A stretch of DNA of 36,682 nucleotides from Thermotogae bacterium (GTDB lineage Bacteria > Hydrothermota > Hydrothermia > LBFQ01). The position numbers were made by a program, and so were the translations under genes. Under the pieces are notes generated by a model. The model was not told the origin of the DNA. It searched no databases and worked only from the letters and a program-made list of their open reading frames with translations. The stretch covers positions 1 through 36,682 of the forward strand of contig JAADDJ010000044.1 of assembly GCA_013153965.1 (NCBI GenBank), written 5' to 3'. Shown here in pieces: positions 1 to 8,088 of this stretch; position 1 is the first letter of the stretch; the number at the start of each line of letters is the position of its first letter.

Positions 1-2
1 AA

Positions 3-125
3 GGCTCGCGTGAGGTTGAGGCGGAGTTGGACGCGCACGTGGAGAGGGCCATCGGAGAACGTCGTTATAGGAGCGACCGCCGTATAATATCCTCCCTCTT
101 CGGAGGGCGGTTAGCTCAGCGGTGA
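3..125 (+). CDS. Possible C-terminal end of a truncated gene
   Basis: The left edge seems to hold the tail of a plus-strand gene entering from outside the window. Codons read from base 3 give an acidic, charged peptide with the purine-first codon pattern seen in other genes here, and stop at TGA 123-125. The tail would run through the tRNA promoter and 21 bases into tRNA-Val. That overlap is unusual, so the frame may be spurious. A second frame ends at TAA 85-87 before the tRNA but encodes an unlikely Arg/Trp-rich peptide. No family is recognisable from about 40 residues. Confidence 0.25.
   Translation, partial: GSREVEAELDAHVERAIGERRYRSDRRIISSLFGGRLAQR
83..88 (+). promoter_or_regulatory. -10 element for tRNA-Val
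   Basis: A perfect TATAAT lies 16 bases before the first base of the tRNA, preceded by CCG as in several other promoters in this window. No convincing -35 hexamer is visible 16-18 bases upstream. Confidence 0.55.
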
Positions 126-177
126 GAGCACCGGTCTTACAAACCGGGGGTCGGAGGTTCGAATCCTCCACCGCCCA
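105..177 (+). tRNA. tRNA-Val (anticodon UAC)
   Basis: The 73-base sequence folds into a full cloverleaf. The 7-bp acceptor stem pairs 105-111 with 170-176 and the discriminator is A177. The anticodon stem is 131-135 with 143-147, and the 7-base loop 136-142 carries TAC at 138-140, which reads valine codons. The T-arm is GGAGG/CCTCC around the canonical TTCGAAT loop. The 3' CCA is not encoded, so it must be added after transcription. The T-loop holds the only TCGA tetranucleotide I found in the window (159-162). The tatC gene converges from the other strand, with its stop only three bases downstream. Confidence 0.95.
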
Positions 178-180
178 CTT

Positions 181-888
181 CTAACCTTTCTCTTTGGGCT
201 CAAGCGTCTTGGCCACCCAGATACTCACCTCAAACAGCGCTATCAGCGGCAGCGACATGAGCAGAAGGCTGAACATATCCACCGTGGGCGATATGACGGC
301 CGTTAGGATAACTATCGCAACGATTATCTCCCTCCTCCTCCTCTGAAGGAGGCGGGAGCGCACTATCCCCAACTTGGCCAGTATGCCGACGGCCACCGGG
401 AGCTCAAAGACGACGCCGAAGATCACCGTACTCCAGAAGACGAAGTTTAAGTACTGGTTGGCATTCACCATCGTGGTGAAACCTTCGGAGAAGGATAGGA
501 GGAACTTCACGGCCCGCGGTATTATCACGAATATGGACATTAGTGCGCCGCCGTAGAAGAGGATTAGGGCACTAAGCAGGACGAGGGCGGCGGCCCTCTT
601 CTCATGCGGATACAGGGCAGGCTCAACGAAGCGCCATATCTCCCATAGGAAGTAAGGGAAGGTGAAGAATAGGGCCGCCATGAAGGCCACCTTCAACCTT
701 ACGAAGAAGGGGTCCTGAACGTTGAAGAGGTAGAGCTCGCCCACGGGTTTTGAGATGAAGTCCATTATTTGGCTGTGAAAGAACCACATGATAGCGACGG
801 CCAGAAGATACACGATTATGGCCCTTATGAGCCGAACCCTAAGCTCCTCAAGATGGGGGATCCAATCCTCCCAGCGCCAGCCTTCCAT
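181..888 (-). CDS. tatC: Sec-independent protein translocase TatC
   Basis: TatC is the polytopic receptor of the twin-arginine pathway. It recognises RR signal peptides of folded proteins and assembles with TatA/TatB in the inner membrane. The 235-residue product is in the usual size range, has about six hydrophobic spans, and carries the hallmark N-terminal HLEELR motif at residues 12-17, including the conserved cytoplasmic Glu. The start ATG at 888-886 follows a GGAG site located in the end of asd; the asd stop (892-890) is one base away, so the two are surely co-transcribed. No tatA is in the window. Pairing with asd is not functionally meaningful as far as I know. Confidence 0.95.
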   Translation of the reverse strand: MEGWRWEDWIPHLEELRVRLIRAIIVYLLAVAIMWFFHSQIMDFISKPVGELYLFNVQDPFFVRLKVAFMAALFFTFPYFLWEIWRFVEPALYPHEKRAAALVLLSALILFYGGALMSIFVIIPRAVKFLLSFSEGFTTMVNANQYLNFVFWSTVIFGVVFELPVAVGILAKLGIVRSRLLQRRRREIIVAIVILTAVISPTVDMFSLLLMSLPLIALFEVSIWVAKTLEPKEKG

Positions 889-889
889 C

Positions 890-1858
890 TCAAACTCCGG
901 ACAGGAGCTGGAGGATCTCCACGGCGTTCGTGGCGGCTCCGCGACGCAGATTATCCGCGACCACCCAAGCGCTCAGGAGCCGAGGGTTGTCCGGATGGAA
1001 TCGGAGACGTCCCACGAAGACCTCATCCCTACCCTCAACGTCCATGGGCGTTATGTAATCCTCTCCGAGGAGAATCAGCCCGGGGAAATCTCGCAGGACC
1101 TTATAGACGTCCTCTATGGGAGGAGCACTGTCAAGGAGAACATGGACGGCCTCGCTGTGCCCCACCTTGACCGGCACCCTCACGGCCGTGGGATTTACGG
1201 GGATGTCGGCGTGGAGGATCTTACGGGTCTCGTTTATCATCTTCCACTCCTCCGTGGAGTATCCCTCCCTGAAGTCCCCTATCTGGGGGATGACGTTGCG
1301 ATGTATCCTCTTGGCGAAGGGGGTGTGGTCGTAGAATCCCCCATCCTCCTCCGCCTCAAGGGCGAAGATGCCGCGATAACCCGCCCCGGACACCGCCTGA
1401 AAGGTCACCACATTGACCTCCTCTATGCCGAAGGCATCCAGGAGAGGTTTTAGGAATATGACCATCTGGATGGTTGAACAGTTGGGGTTGGCTATTATCC
1501 CTTGGTGTTCGTGCGCGTCCTGCGGATTCACCTGGGGAACCACCAGGGGGACCCTCTCGTCCATCCTGTAGGCCGAGGAGTTGTCAATGACGACGGCCCC
1601 CTTGCTGACGAAGACGGGGGCGTAAGCGCGGGCCGCGTGGGAGCCCGCCGAGAAGAGGGCGAAATCAACCTCCGGAATCCCCTCCTCAACGTCCAGCACC
1701 CTGTACTCCCTTCCGAAGAAGGTGATGCTCTTCCCCGCGGACCTCCTGGTGGCCATCGGGAAAAGCTCTATGGGGATCTTCGGAGCCACCCGCTCCTCCA
1801 ACACCCTGAGCATAGTGTCGCCGACCAATCCGGTCGCTCCTACTACCGCTATTCGCAA
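890..1858 (-). CDS. asd: Aspartate-semialdehyde dehydrogenase
   Basis: Catalyses the NADPH-dependent reduction of aspartyl-4-phosphate to aspartate 4-semialdehyde, the branch point to lysine/diaminopimelate, threonine and methionine. The 322-residue protein begins with the dinucleotide-binding GATGLVG motif (residues 7-13). It has the catalytic cysteine in NPNCST (Cys127), the QAVSGAG segment around 154-160, and the general-base histidine in KVGHSE (His234). The start is TTG at 1858-1856; an in-frame TAG three codons upstream rules out a longer protein. There is no Shine-Dalgarno sequence, and a TAGAAT hexamer ends 8 bases upstream, so the message is probably leaderless. It leads the asd-tatC operon. 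Confidence 0.95.
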   Translation of the reverse strand: MRIAVVGATGLVGDTMLRVLEERVAPKIPIELFPMATRRSAGKSITFFGREYRVLDVEEGIPEVDFALFSAGSHAARAYAPVFVSKGAVVIDNSSAYRMDERVPLVVPQVNPQDAHEHQGIIANPNCSTIQMVIFLKPLLDAFGIEEVNVVTFQAVSGAGYRGIFALEAEEDGGFYDHTPFAKRIHRNVIPQIGDFREGYSTEEWKMINETRKILHADIPVNPTAVRVPVKVGHSEAVHVLLDSAPPIEDVYKVLRDFPGLILLGEDYITPMDVEGRDEVFVGRLRFHPDNPRLLSAWVVADNLRRGAATNAVEILQLLSGV

Positions 1859-1866
1859 GATACTCT

Positions 1867-1872
1867 ATTCTA
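1867..1872 (-). promoter_or_regulatory. -10 element for asd (leaderless type)
   Basis: TAGAAT on the minus strand ends 8 bases before the TTG start of asd, so transcription should begin at or next to the start codon. No clear -35 is seen. Confidence 0.45.
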
Positions 1873-1914
1873 AGCGTGAAGGGGTAGGACTGGAACGGAG
1901 GGGCAGAACGGGTA

Positions 1915-1920
1915 TAGAAT
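1915..1920 (+). promoter_or_regulatory. Possible -10 element and ribosome site for the barrel-TPR gene
   Basis: TAGAAT lies 14 bases before ATG 1935, and AAAGG (1923-1927) lies 7 bases before it, which fixes that start. The two elements are too close to work together from a start site 7 bases after TAGAAT, so either the true promoter is further upstream or the AAAGG is fortuitous. Confidence 0.3.
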
Positions 1921-1934
1921 TAAAAGGTAAAAAT

Positions 1935-3536
1935 ATGGGTTTTGTATTCTGGTATCTCGGGAACGGAGCGGAATACACGGTGGAACCTAAGAGCTTGGGG
2001 ATGTTCCACCGGGAACACTTCGTCGGTTTCCGGCAGGAGGAGATTACGATAACCACCGACCGCCTCGTCCTCAACCTGAAGGGGGGGTACATAACCGGCA
2101 TAGAGAGGACGGACGATTACGGGCGCGTCGTCGGGGACTACGACGCCACATTCACGGGACTGAACGTCATATACATGAATGCCCCCCTAACGTCGTGGGG
2201 ATGGACATTCGGCGTTGGGCCGGGAGTCCTCCTGTCCAAGATTTACGATGCGACCGATTACGCCATAACGTTGAATGCGATGGTTATGGGAAGGCTTGAG
2301 AGCGGGGAGGTCCTCGTGAGTATCCAGAACGTGGGATACGGCAGCACCCTACCCACACCCGAGCTGTACATTCGGGGCATAACCTACAACCAGAACTTCA
2401 AATTCGGCCCCTTCGTGCGCCTCTTCGGGGACAGGGACTTGGACGGTGGCTTCATATTCAAAATGGACCTTTCGCCTCTGGAGATGCGGGTCTCCCCCTC
2501 GCTCCGAAACACTCTGGCGGGTATGTCCTTGGAGGTGGGACCTCTGGAATTCTCCTACGACTATGAGTACTACTGGATAGGGTACTCCACCCACCGGATC
2601 GGCCTCGTGGTATCGTGGGGCAGGCAGAGGGCCTTGGAGGAGCAGTTGCGTGAGCATGAGCGCAGGCTCAAGGAGCACGAGAGACGCATAGCCTATCAGG
2701 AGCGGGAGATTAAACGGTTGAAGACGAAGATATCCGCGCTGGAGAACAAGGCGCGGGAGTACGCCCAGAATCTGGTGAAGCAGGCCGAGGCGACGGAGGA
2801 TCCCGAGGAGGCTCTGAGGAAGCTGGAGATAGCATACGCCTTTGATACCACCTTGAACGTTGAGGGCAAGATAGAGGCTCTGCGCGAGAGGATAGCGCGG
2901 CGGAAGAAGACCGCCGGCATCCGCAGGGTTGAAACCCTCCTTAAGAATGGTCTGTACTCGGACGCTCTGGCGGAGGCTCTTCTCCTCGTTGAGGAGTTCC
3001 CCGATGATCCCGACGTCCTGAAGATTTACAGGCGGGTGAAGAGGCGGGTTGAGGCGAGTCGGAACTCCAGAACCATAAGCAAGAAGGCCGAGAGCAAGTA
3101 CGTTAAGGGAAAGCTGGAGCGGGCTGAGGAGCTCATCCGCAAGGGAAAGTACGTTGAGGCGGCGAGGATCGTGGCCACGCTCCCAGCCGGTCCGGATAAG
3201 GTGAGGCTTCTAAAGCGCCTGCAGAAGGCCTCTGACGTCTTCGTTGAGAAGGCCAAGTACTACATAGAGCGGGAGGAGTGGGCGAGGGCGAAGTACTACC
3301 TTGAGAAGGCCCTGAAGATATATCCCAATCCGGAGGCCACGAGCCTCCTCTCTTACGTTGAGAGCCGCATAAAGAAGAGCGCCCATCTCCACTACATACG
3401 GGCCTTGGAGCTCTACCAGAAGGGGGATATAGTCGGAGCCTTCGCCCACATAAAGGAGGCCTACCTCCTTGATCCCAAGAACGAGCGGTACCGCGGCGTA
3501 TATTACAGGCTTAAAAACGCTCTGGAGGAGAAATGA
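1935..3536 (+). CDS. PorV-like outer-membrane barrel fused to coiled coil and TPR region
   Basis: 533 residues. Residues 1 to about 230 alternate amphipathic beta-strands and end in a THRIGL segment followed by a short strand, as in PorV/PorQ (UPF0164) barrels, which bring cargo to the cell surface in type IX secretion. The usual first part of that family (signal peptide and the YWNPAG segment) is missing or unrecognisable; the protein begins with only a short hydrophobic stretch. Residues about 232-280 are a heptad-like charged coiled coil. The remainder is helical with TPR-like repeats, notably ARAKYYLEKALKIYPNP and GAFAHIKEAYLLDPKN. The next gene, a secreted protein with a C-terminal sorting domain, overlaps its stop by 4 bases, so a shared export or attachment role is plausible. 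The PorV relationship is inferred from short motifs and is not certain. Confidence 0.6.
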   Translation: MGFVFWYLGNGAEYTVEPKSLGMFHREHFVGFRQEEITITTDRLVLNLKGGYITGIERTDDYGRVVGDYDATFTGLNVIYMNAPLTSWGWTFGVGPGVLLSKIYDATDYAITLNAMVMGRLESGEVLVSIQNVGYGSTLPTPELYIRGITYNQNFKFGPFVRLFGDRDLDGGFIFKMDLSPLEMRVSPSLRNTLAGMSLEVGPLEFSYDYEYYWIGYSTHRIGLVVSWGRQRALEEQLREHERRLKEHERRIAYQEREIKRLKTKISALENKAREYAQNLVKQAEATEDPEEALRKLEIAYAFDTTLNVEGKIEALRERIARRKKTAGIRRVETLLKNGLYSDALAEALLLVEEFPDDPDVLKIYRRVKRRVEASRNSRTISKKAESKYVKGKLERAEELIRKGKYVEAARIVATLPAGPDKVRLLKRLQKASDVFVEKAKYYIEREEWARAKYYLEKALKIYPNPEATSLLSYVESRIKKSAHLHYIRALELYQKGDIVGAFAHIKEAYLLDPKNERYRGVYYRLKNALEEK

Positions 3537-6500
3537 TGCTGGCGATTCTGATATCGGGTGTGTATCTGACCTCACGTCTGAATGCGGGAGAGGGGAAGGC
3601 GGCCACCCTCCTATCCGACGGCAGTTTCCTCGTCGCATCCTACTTGACCTCCTCAACTCTCACCCAGATAGACTCCCTCGGTCGGCCGATCCTTAGCGTA
3701 TCATTGCCTACAAGTTTTGAAGTTCTGAAGCGTCTGCGCTCCTACGGGGATGCCGTGTGGGGCGTGTCCGACTCCGCCTTCATTAGGATAATGTGGCCCG
3801 ACTCCGCTCTGGCCATAAATATGGCCACGTGGCCTTATCTGGATGAGCCTCTGGACGTTCTTCCGGTGAGCGGGGACTCGGCCATATTCGTGATTTACGA
3901 CTACTTGGGGATGGGAGGCGAGTATAAACTCCTCCTCTGGGACGGTAGTACGTTCTCCAGAGTGATATCAACGGGTATAAGCTCAATCCGGAACGTCGGG
4001 GCCGTGTTCCCCACCGTTGATGGTATCCTCGCCATCCTCTACGAGGATACCGTCTCCATGCACGTCATAAACTTTGACCCCAATTTGAACGAGATATGGA
4101 GCGCCGAGATTGAATTCTCGGACGAGTACTATCTGGATATCACGGCTCCCCCGAGCGCCGTATCCCTACCCTCCGGGAACGTGCTCGTCGCCTTCACCGT
4201 GGATTCCGCGGGATTGGGCCGATGGGCTTACCTCATGTTTGACGCCTCCGGGAACCTTTTGGATGCCAAGATGATGTTCCCGAGCGGCCAGGAGGACTTC
4301 TCCCATCGCCTGATGTACGCGGAGGGCTCCGGAGACGCCATACTCCTCGTCGGTGAGGTCTATGGTGCCGCGGCTTCCGCCGCCGCCGTCCTTCTGGATA
4401 CCTCCGGAGCACCCCTGAAGTCCGTGAATCTCTTGAGCGCCGCGAGCGCCGTATGGGCATCGTCGGGGCCGTACGGATACACCATCGTAGGCTCTGATCC
4501 CTCCAGCATCCTCTTCTACCGGCAGACTCCCGGCCTCGGTCCCTGCGATACCCTCGCATTCTCCCTCTACGTTGCCGACCTCCCCGTATCCACGGGTGGC
4601 ATAGACACCCTATGGGCGTCCATGTACTCTTCGTACTCCCTCCACGAGGAAGTGCTTACACCCCAGAGCCTTCCCTCCTACTCCCTCCTGTGCAGCGACA
4701 CCTTGAGGGTTGATACCGTACCGCCAACGGTCGTGGGCACGTACCCGCCTAACGGCGCCACGGGCGTGCCGGAGACCACGACCATATCGGTAGCCTTCAG
4801 CGAGCCCATAGACACCACCACCTTCAACGCATCCAACGTTAGCCTGAGTGCGAGCATCCCCTACAGCACCCACTGTCCCACCGATTCCATATGCCAGATC
4901 ACCCACTCCCCCTTCCCTCCGGGAGTGAGCGTCTCCGTCTCCCTATCCTCCGGTATAACGGACCTCGCATCCAACCCTCTCACGCCCTACTCCTTCGCCT
5001 TCCAGGTGGCCGCCGCGCCTCCGCCCGCGGACACGCCCCGTGTCATCCTAACCTCACCCGACAGCGGCGAGATAAACGTGCCCCTGAACGCGAACATAGG
5101 CGTGTGGTTCTCAACCGAGATAGATACCCTGACACTCAACACATCCACCGTCAGCATATGGGGTTGGGATGGGGACAGCACCGTGGTATATACCTTCACG
5201 AGGACGTGTCCCACCACCCTCTTCTGCGTCCTTGACCCCTCGCCCCTATTCCGCCCGAGGGAGATGGTGAGCATTCATTTTTCGGATGGCATACTGGACC
5301 GCTCCGGCGCCATCCCTCTGATACCCAAGACCGTAATCTTCTGGACGCAGGAGGTTGATACCCTTCGCCCCGTGATCGTATTCACCGTTCCGGACAGCGG
5401 GGCCACGGGCGTTCCCACCAACACCAACGTGGGTGTCCAGTTCTCAAGGGATATGGACACCACGACCATACCGGGGAACGTGCTCATCACCGGCAGCATC
5501 TCGGGAACCCACTCCTACTCGGTCTCATGTCCCACCTTGGACTACTGTGTCCTGAATCCGTTCCCTGACTTCGCGATAGCCGAGACCGTGAGGGTGGAGT
5601 TCTCGGACGCCATAACGGATATTGACGGACGAAATCTGGTCCCCAAGACAGTTGAGTTCCAGACGGGGGGCGGAGAGGATAACATCCCTCCGACGGTTGA
5701 GATAATCGCGCCGGCCAACGACACCATCATCACCTACACCAACGGCGAGATAATCCGCGCGTACGTATCCGACGGTGGGAACGGCATACAGAGGGTTGAT
5801 TGGGTCCTCGGCAGCCAAACCTACAGCGCACCCACCAACTGCGAGGGGGCCCTATACCTTGACCCCGACACATCCTGCTTCACTATGCCCGACCTGCCGG
5901 GTGGGGTCTATCTGGTGAAAGCCTTGGCCTTTGACAGAAGCAACAACGTGGCCTACGATAGCGTATGGGTCTCCCTGAACGATACGACCTCCCCCTACGT
6001 CATATTCACCGAGCCGTCGGACGGTGCGGTCGGAGTCTCGCCCCACACCGATATTCGGGTGGTATTCTCCGAGAGTATGGACACCACCGTCTCCGGAAAC
6101 GCGACCATCTCCGTGGGTACGACCGAATACGCCCACACTCAACTGTGGGAAGATGACCACACCCTCGTGCTGGATCCCACCGACGCCTTCCCGTACGACA
6201 GTACCGTCGTGGTGTCCTTGGACTCCTTCGTGGATATAGCCGGCAACTCCATGGTACCCTACACCTTCTCCTTCCGCATAGTCCCCAACGCATCCGTGAT
6301 CGCCAGAATTATTACCGTCAGTCCCGAGACCCTGTACGTGGGGGCGGAGGATAGCGTCCTCGTGCGCGGCGTCGTCTCATCTACGTATCCGATAACGGGC
6401 GCGGAACTCCTCCTTGACGGCACCACATCCTTCCCCATGCGGGCCGAGGATGGGGCCTACGATGAGGTGGAGGAGACGGTATCCGTGAGGATATACACGC

Positions 6501-6856
6501 AGGAGGAGGGCACCCATACCCTCGTCCTAAGGGGTAGGAACGCGTACGACTACGGCGACTCTCCCGCGGCCACCCTCTACGTCCTGAGGATCCCATTCCT
6601 CAGCGACGATAACGTGATCATCTATCCCAACCCGACCAGAGGGCAGGCCAAGGTCAAATTCGTCCTCGGAGGGGACGCGCAGGTGGTTCTGGAGGTCTTT
6701 GACCTGAAGGCGCGCAGGGTCTTCTACCGGACCGACCTGTTTGAGGGATACACTCCCCACGTCATAGACCTTCCGCAGCTACCCCCCGGCCTGTACCTCC
6801 TACGGCTGAAGGCCAAGGATAAGAAGGTTGAGAAGTGGTTCTCGGTGATCAGGTAG
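3533..6856 (+). CDS. Large secreted protein with Ig-like (Big_5) repeats and C-terminal sorting domain
   Basis: 1107 residues. A short hydrophobic leader (about residues 1-19) is followed by some 370 residues of repeating beta-strands that look like a propeller. Four Big_5-type Ig-like domains follow, each starting near a P-x-V...P-x-(N/D)-G-x-x-G-V-P segment, with one different Ig-like domain between the third and fourth. Three of the Big_5 domains carry the identical cysteine spacing CPTxxxC. The last 80 residues (YPNPTRG ... PPGLYLLRL ... KWFSVI) form a FlgD-like / type A C-terminal sorting domain, which in type IX systems directs transfer across the outer membrane. The start ATG overlaps the stop of the barrel-TPR gene, with GGAGG 4 bases before it (7 before a second ATG). 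The specific substrate or ligand is unknown. Confidence 0.8.
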   Translation: MMLAILISGVYLTSRLNAGEGKAATLLSDGSFLVASYLTSSTLTQIDSLGRPILSVSLPTSFEVLKRLRSYGDAVWGVSDSAFIRIMWPDSALAINMATWPYLDEPLDVLPVSGDSAIFVIYDYLGMGGEYKLLLWDGSTFSRVISTGISSIRNVGAVFPTVDGILAILYEDTVSMHVINFDPNLNEIWSAEIEFSDEYYLDITAPPSAVSLPSGNVLVAFTVDSAGLGRWAYLMFDASGNLLDAKMMFPSGQEDFSHRLMYAEGSGDAILLVGEVYGAAASAAAVLLDTSGAPLKSVNLLSAASAVWASSGPYGYTIVGSDPSSILFYRQTPGLGPCDTLAFSLYVADLPVSTGGIDTLWASMYSSYSLHEEVLTPQSLPSYSLLCSDTLRVDTVPPTVVGTYPPNGATGVPETTTISVAFSEPIDTTTFNASNVSLSASIPYSTHCPTDSICQITHSPFPPGVSVSVSLSSGITDLASNPLTPYSFAFQVAAAPPPADTPRVILTSPDSGEINVPLNANIGVWFSTEIDTLTLNTSTVSIWGWDGDSTVVYTFTRTCPTTLFCVLDPSPLFRPREMVSIHFSDGILDRSGAIPLIPKTVIFWTQEVDTLRPVIVFTVPDSGATGVPTNTNVGVQFSRDMDTTTIPGNVLITGSISGTHSYSVSCPTLDYCVLNPFPDFAIAETVRVEFSDAITDIDGRNLVPKTVEFQTGGGEDNIPPTVEIIAPANDTIITYTNGEIIRAYVSDGGNGIQRVDWVLGSQTYSAPTNCEGALYLDPDTSCFTMPDLPGGVYLVKALAFDRSNNVAYDSVWVSLNDTTSPYVIFTEPSDGAVGVSPHTDIRVVFSESMDTTVSGNATISVGTTEYAHTQLWEDDHTLVLDPTDAFPYDSTVVVSLDSFVDIAGNSMVPYTFSFRIVPNASVIARIITVSPETLYVGAEDSVLVRGVVSSTYPITGAELLLDGTTSFPMRAEDGAYDEVEETVSVRIYTQEEGTHTLVLRGRNAYDYGDSPAATLYVLRIPFLSDDNVIIYPNPTRGQAKVKFVLGGDAQVVLEVFDLKARRVFYRTDLFEGYTPHVIDLPQLPPGLYLLRLKAKDKKVEKWFSVIR

Positions 6857-6862
6857 TTATCC

Positions 6863-7810
6863 TCACTCCTCCAACTTCTCAACGTTGAGAACGCTCTTCT
6901 GATCGGTGATGAGGACCTTTATCTTGTCCCCCAGCTTGTCTATGTACATGTAAGTGAGGATTTTGGGATTCCGCCTTATCACGTCCCCCACGACCGATAG
7001 GGCCTTGGCCTTCCCCTTAGCCTCCACCATCATCCTCTCCACCTTGAGGCTCTCCTTCTTTATGGCGTACTTCATCTTTAGGGCCTCCTGCTCGGCTATA
7101 CGGCGCTCCTCAAGGGCCTTCTCGTAGTCGGGGGAGAGCTTTATGTCCCTTATGACGGCATCTATGAAGAGGAAGCCCATGGGCTCAATCTTCTTCTTTA
7201 TGTACTCCTTCAGGTCGTACTCAACCTTGTGCTGGCTGAAGGATATGAGATCCTCGGCCGTGTATTTGGATATTATGTACTTGATCGCTCCCACGAAGGT
7301 GGGCCTTATGAACTTCTCCTCGTAATCGGGGCCGAAATTCCTATGTACGTTCATCAGATTCTCGGGCACGAGTTTGTACCACATCGTCGCCTCAACACCG
7401 ACGGTGATGCCGTCGCTACTGGTACCCCACACCGTCCCCTCACCCTTGCGCTTCTTCGTAGGGCTTATCGTAACTTCCCGCACCCGCAGGTCGTACAGAT
7501 ACACGCTCTCAAAGAAGGGCATGACGAAGACCGTCCCCTCATTGACTATGCTGTACGTCCTGAAGAGGCTGTTGAACTTCACGCCGGCGTTCCCTTGGGG
7601 GACCACCTTTATGGACATGAAGGCGAGGGCTATGAGGATGGCGACCAGGGAGCCAACTATCAGCTGGGGTGTGAGGATGAACTTGCGCACCGTCCTTATG
7701 TCCCCTCCCCTCTCAACCAGAACCTCCTGCGTCCCGTACTTATAGACGAGATAGATCAAAACGACGACCAGAAGGACGGGTACGACAACGTTTATCACGT
7801 CGTAGTTCAT
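6863..7810 (-). CDS. SPFH/band-7 (prohibitin-like) membrane protein
   Basis: 315 residues. Two hydrophobic segments (about 6-24 and 48-66) precede an SPFH/band-7 domain with the typical VVPQGNAGV entry and a DLRVREVTI strand. A charged helical region rich in Glu/Lys/Arg follows (about 225-275), with the KGKAKAL segment usual for oligomerising prohibitin/stomatin-type proteins. These form large membrane rings that scaffold proteases or lipid domains. The first membrane segment is an addition relative to simple prohibitins. Its ATG overlaps the purS stop (ATGA), so it is translated from the purS message. The C-terminus faces the convergent secreted-protein gene with only 6 bases between the stops. 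Confidence 0.85.
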   Translation of the reverse strand: MNYDVINVVVPVLLVVVLIYLVYKYGTQEVLVERGGDIRTVRKFILTPQLIVGSLVAILIALAFMSIKVVPQGNAGVKFNSLFRTYSIVNEGTVFVMPFFESVYLYDLRVREVTISPTKKRKGEGTVWGTSSDGITVGVEATMWYKLVPENLMNVHRNFGPDYEEKFIRPTFVGAIKYIISKYTAEDLISFSQHKVEYDLKEYIKKKIEPMGFLFIDAVIRDIKLSPDYEKALEERRIAEQEALKMKYAIKKESLKVERMMVEAKGKAKALSVVGDVIRRNPKILTYMYIDKLGDKIKVLITDQKSVLNVEKLEE

Positions 7811-8049
7811 AACCTCTGAACCGTGTAGTCCTCTATTATAGGGTTGGAGAGGACGTCCCGGGCTATCCTGTCAACCGTCCTCTCGGCCTCCTCCTCGCTC
7901 TCGGCCTCCACGATCAGGTTTATGCTCTTGCCCACGCGCACGTCCTCCACCCTCACGCCCATATCCCTCAGGACGCCCGCGACCGCCCTACCTTGGGGGT
8001 CAAGGAGATCCCTCTTCGGCATGACTATCACCCTGAACTTGAACCGCAT
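7807..8049 (-). CDS. purS: Phosphoribosylformylglycinamidine synthase subunit PurS
   Basis: PurS bridges PurL and PurQ in the fourth step of de novo purine synthesis. I place the start at ATG 8049-8047, giving 80 residues, the normal PurS size, beginning with FRVIVMPKRDLLDPQG and containing the VRVGKSINL strand. A longer in-frame start at 8088 would make a 93-residue protein but would lie inside the -35 element of an excellent promoter whose -10 ends 10 bases before ATG 8049. Neither purQ nor purL is next to it; the downstream partner is an SPFH protein with an ATGA overlap. The message is probably leaderless, as no Shine-Dalgarno site is visible. Confidence 0.88.
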   Translation of the reverse strand: MRFKFRVIVMPKRDLLDPQGRAVAGVLRDMGVRVEDVRVGKSINLIVEAESEEEAERTVDRIARDVLSNPIIEDYTVQRL

Positions 8050-8059
8050 CGGACCGAAT

Positions 8060-8088
8060 ATTATAGCCCCGACGCCGAAGCCGGTCAA
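8060..8088 (-). promoter_or_regulatory. Consensus promoter for purS
   Basis: On the minus strand TTGACC (8088-8083), a 17-base spacer and TATAAT (8065-8060) form the best sigma-70-like promoter in the window. It is embedded at the 3' end of the AMMECR1 gene, whose TGA overlaps the -35. The -10 ends 10 bases before the purS ATG. Confidence 0.8.

Noticed and set aside
1722-1934. 71 extra codons at the start of the barrel-TPR gene
   Set aside because: They lie antisense to the start of asd and across the intergenic promoter region, encode no signal peptide, and ATG 1935 has an AAAGG site at proper spacing.
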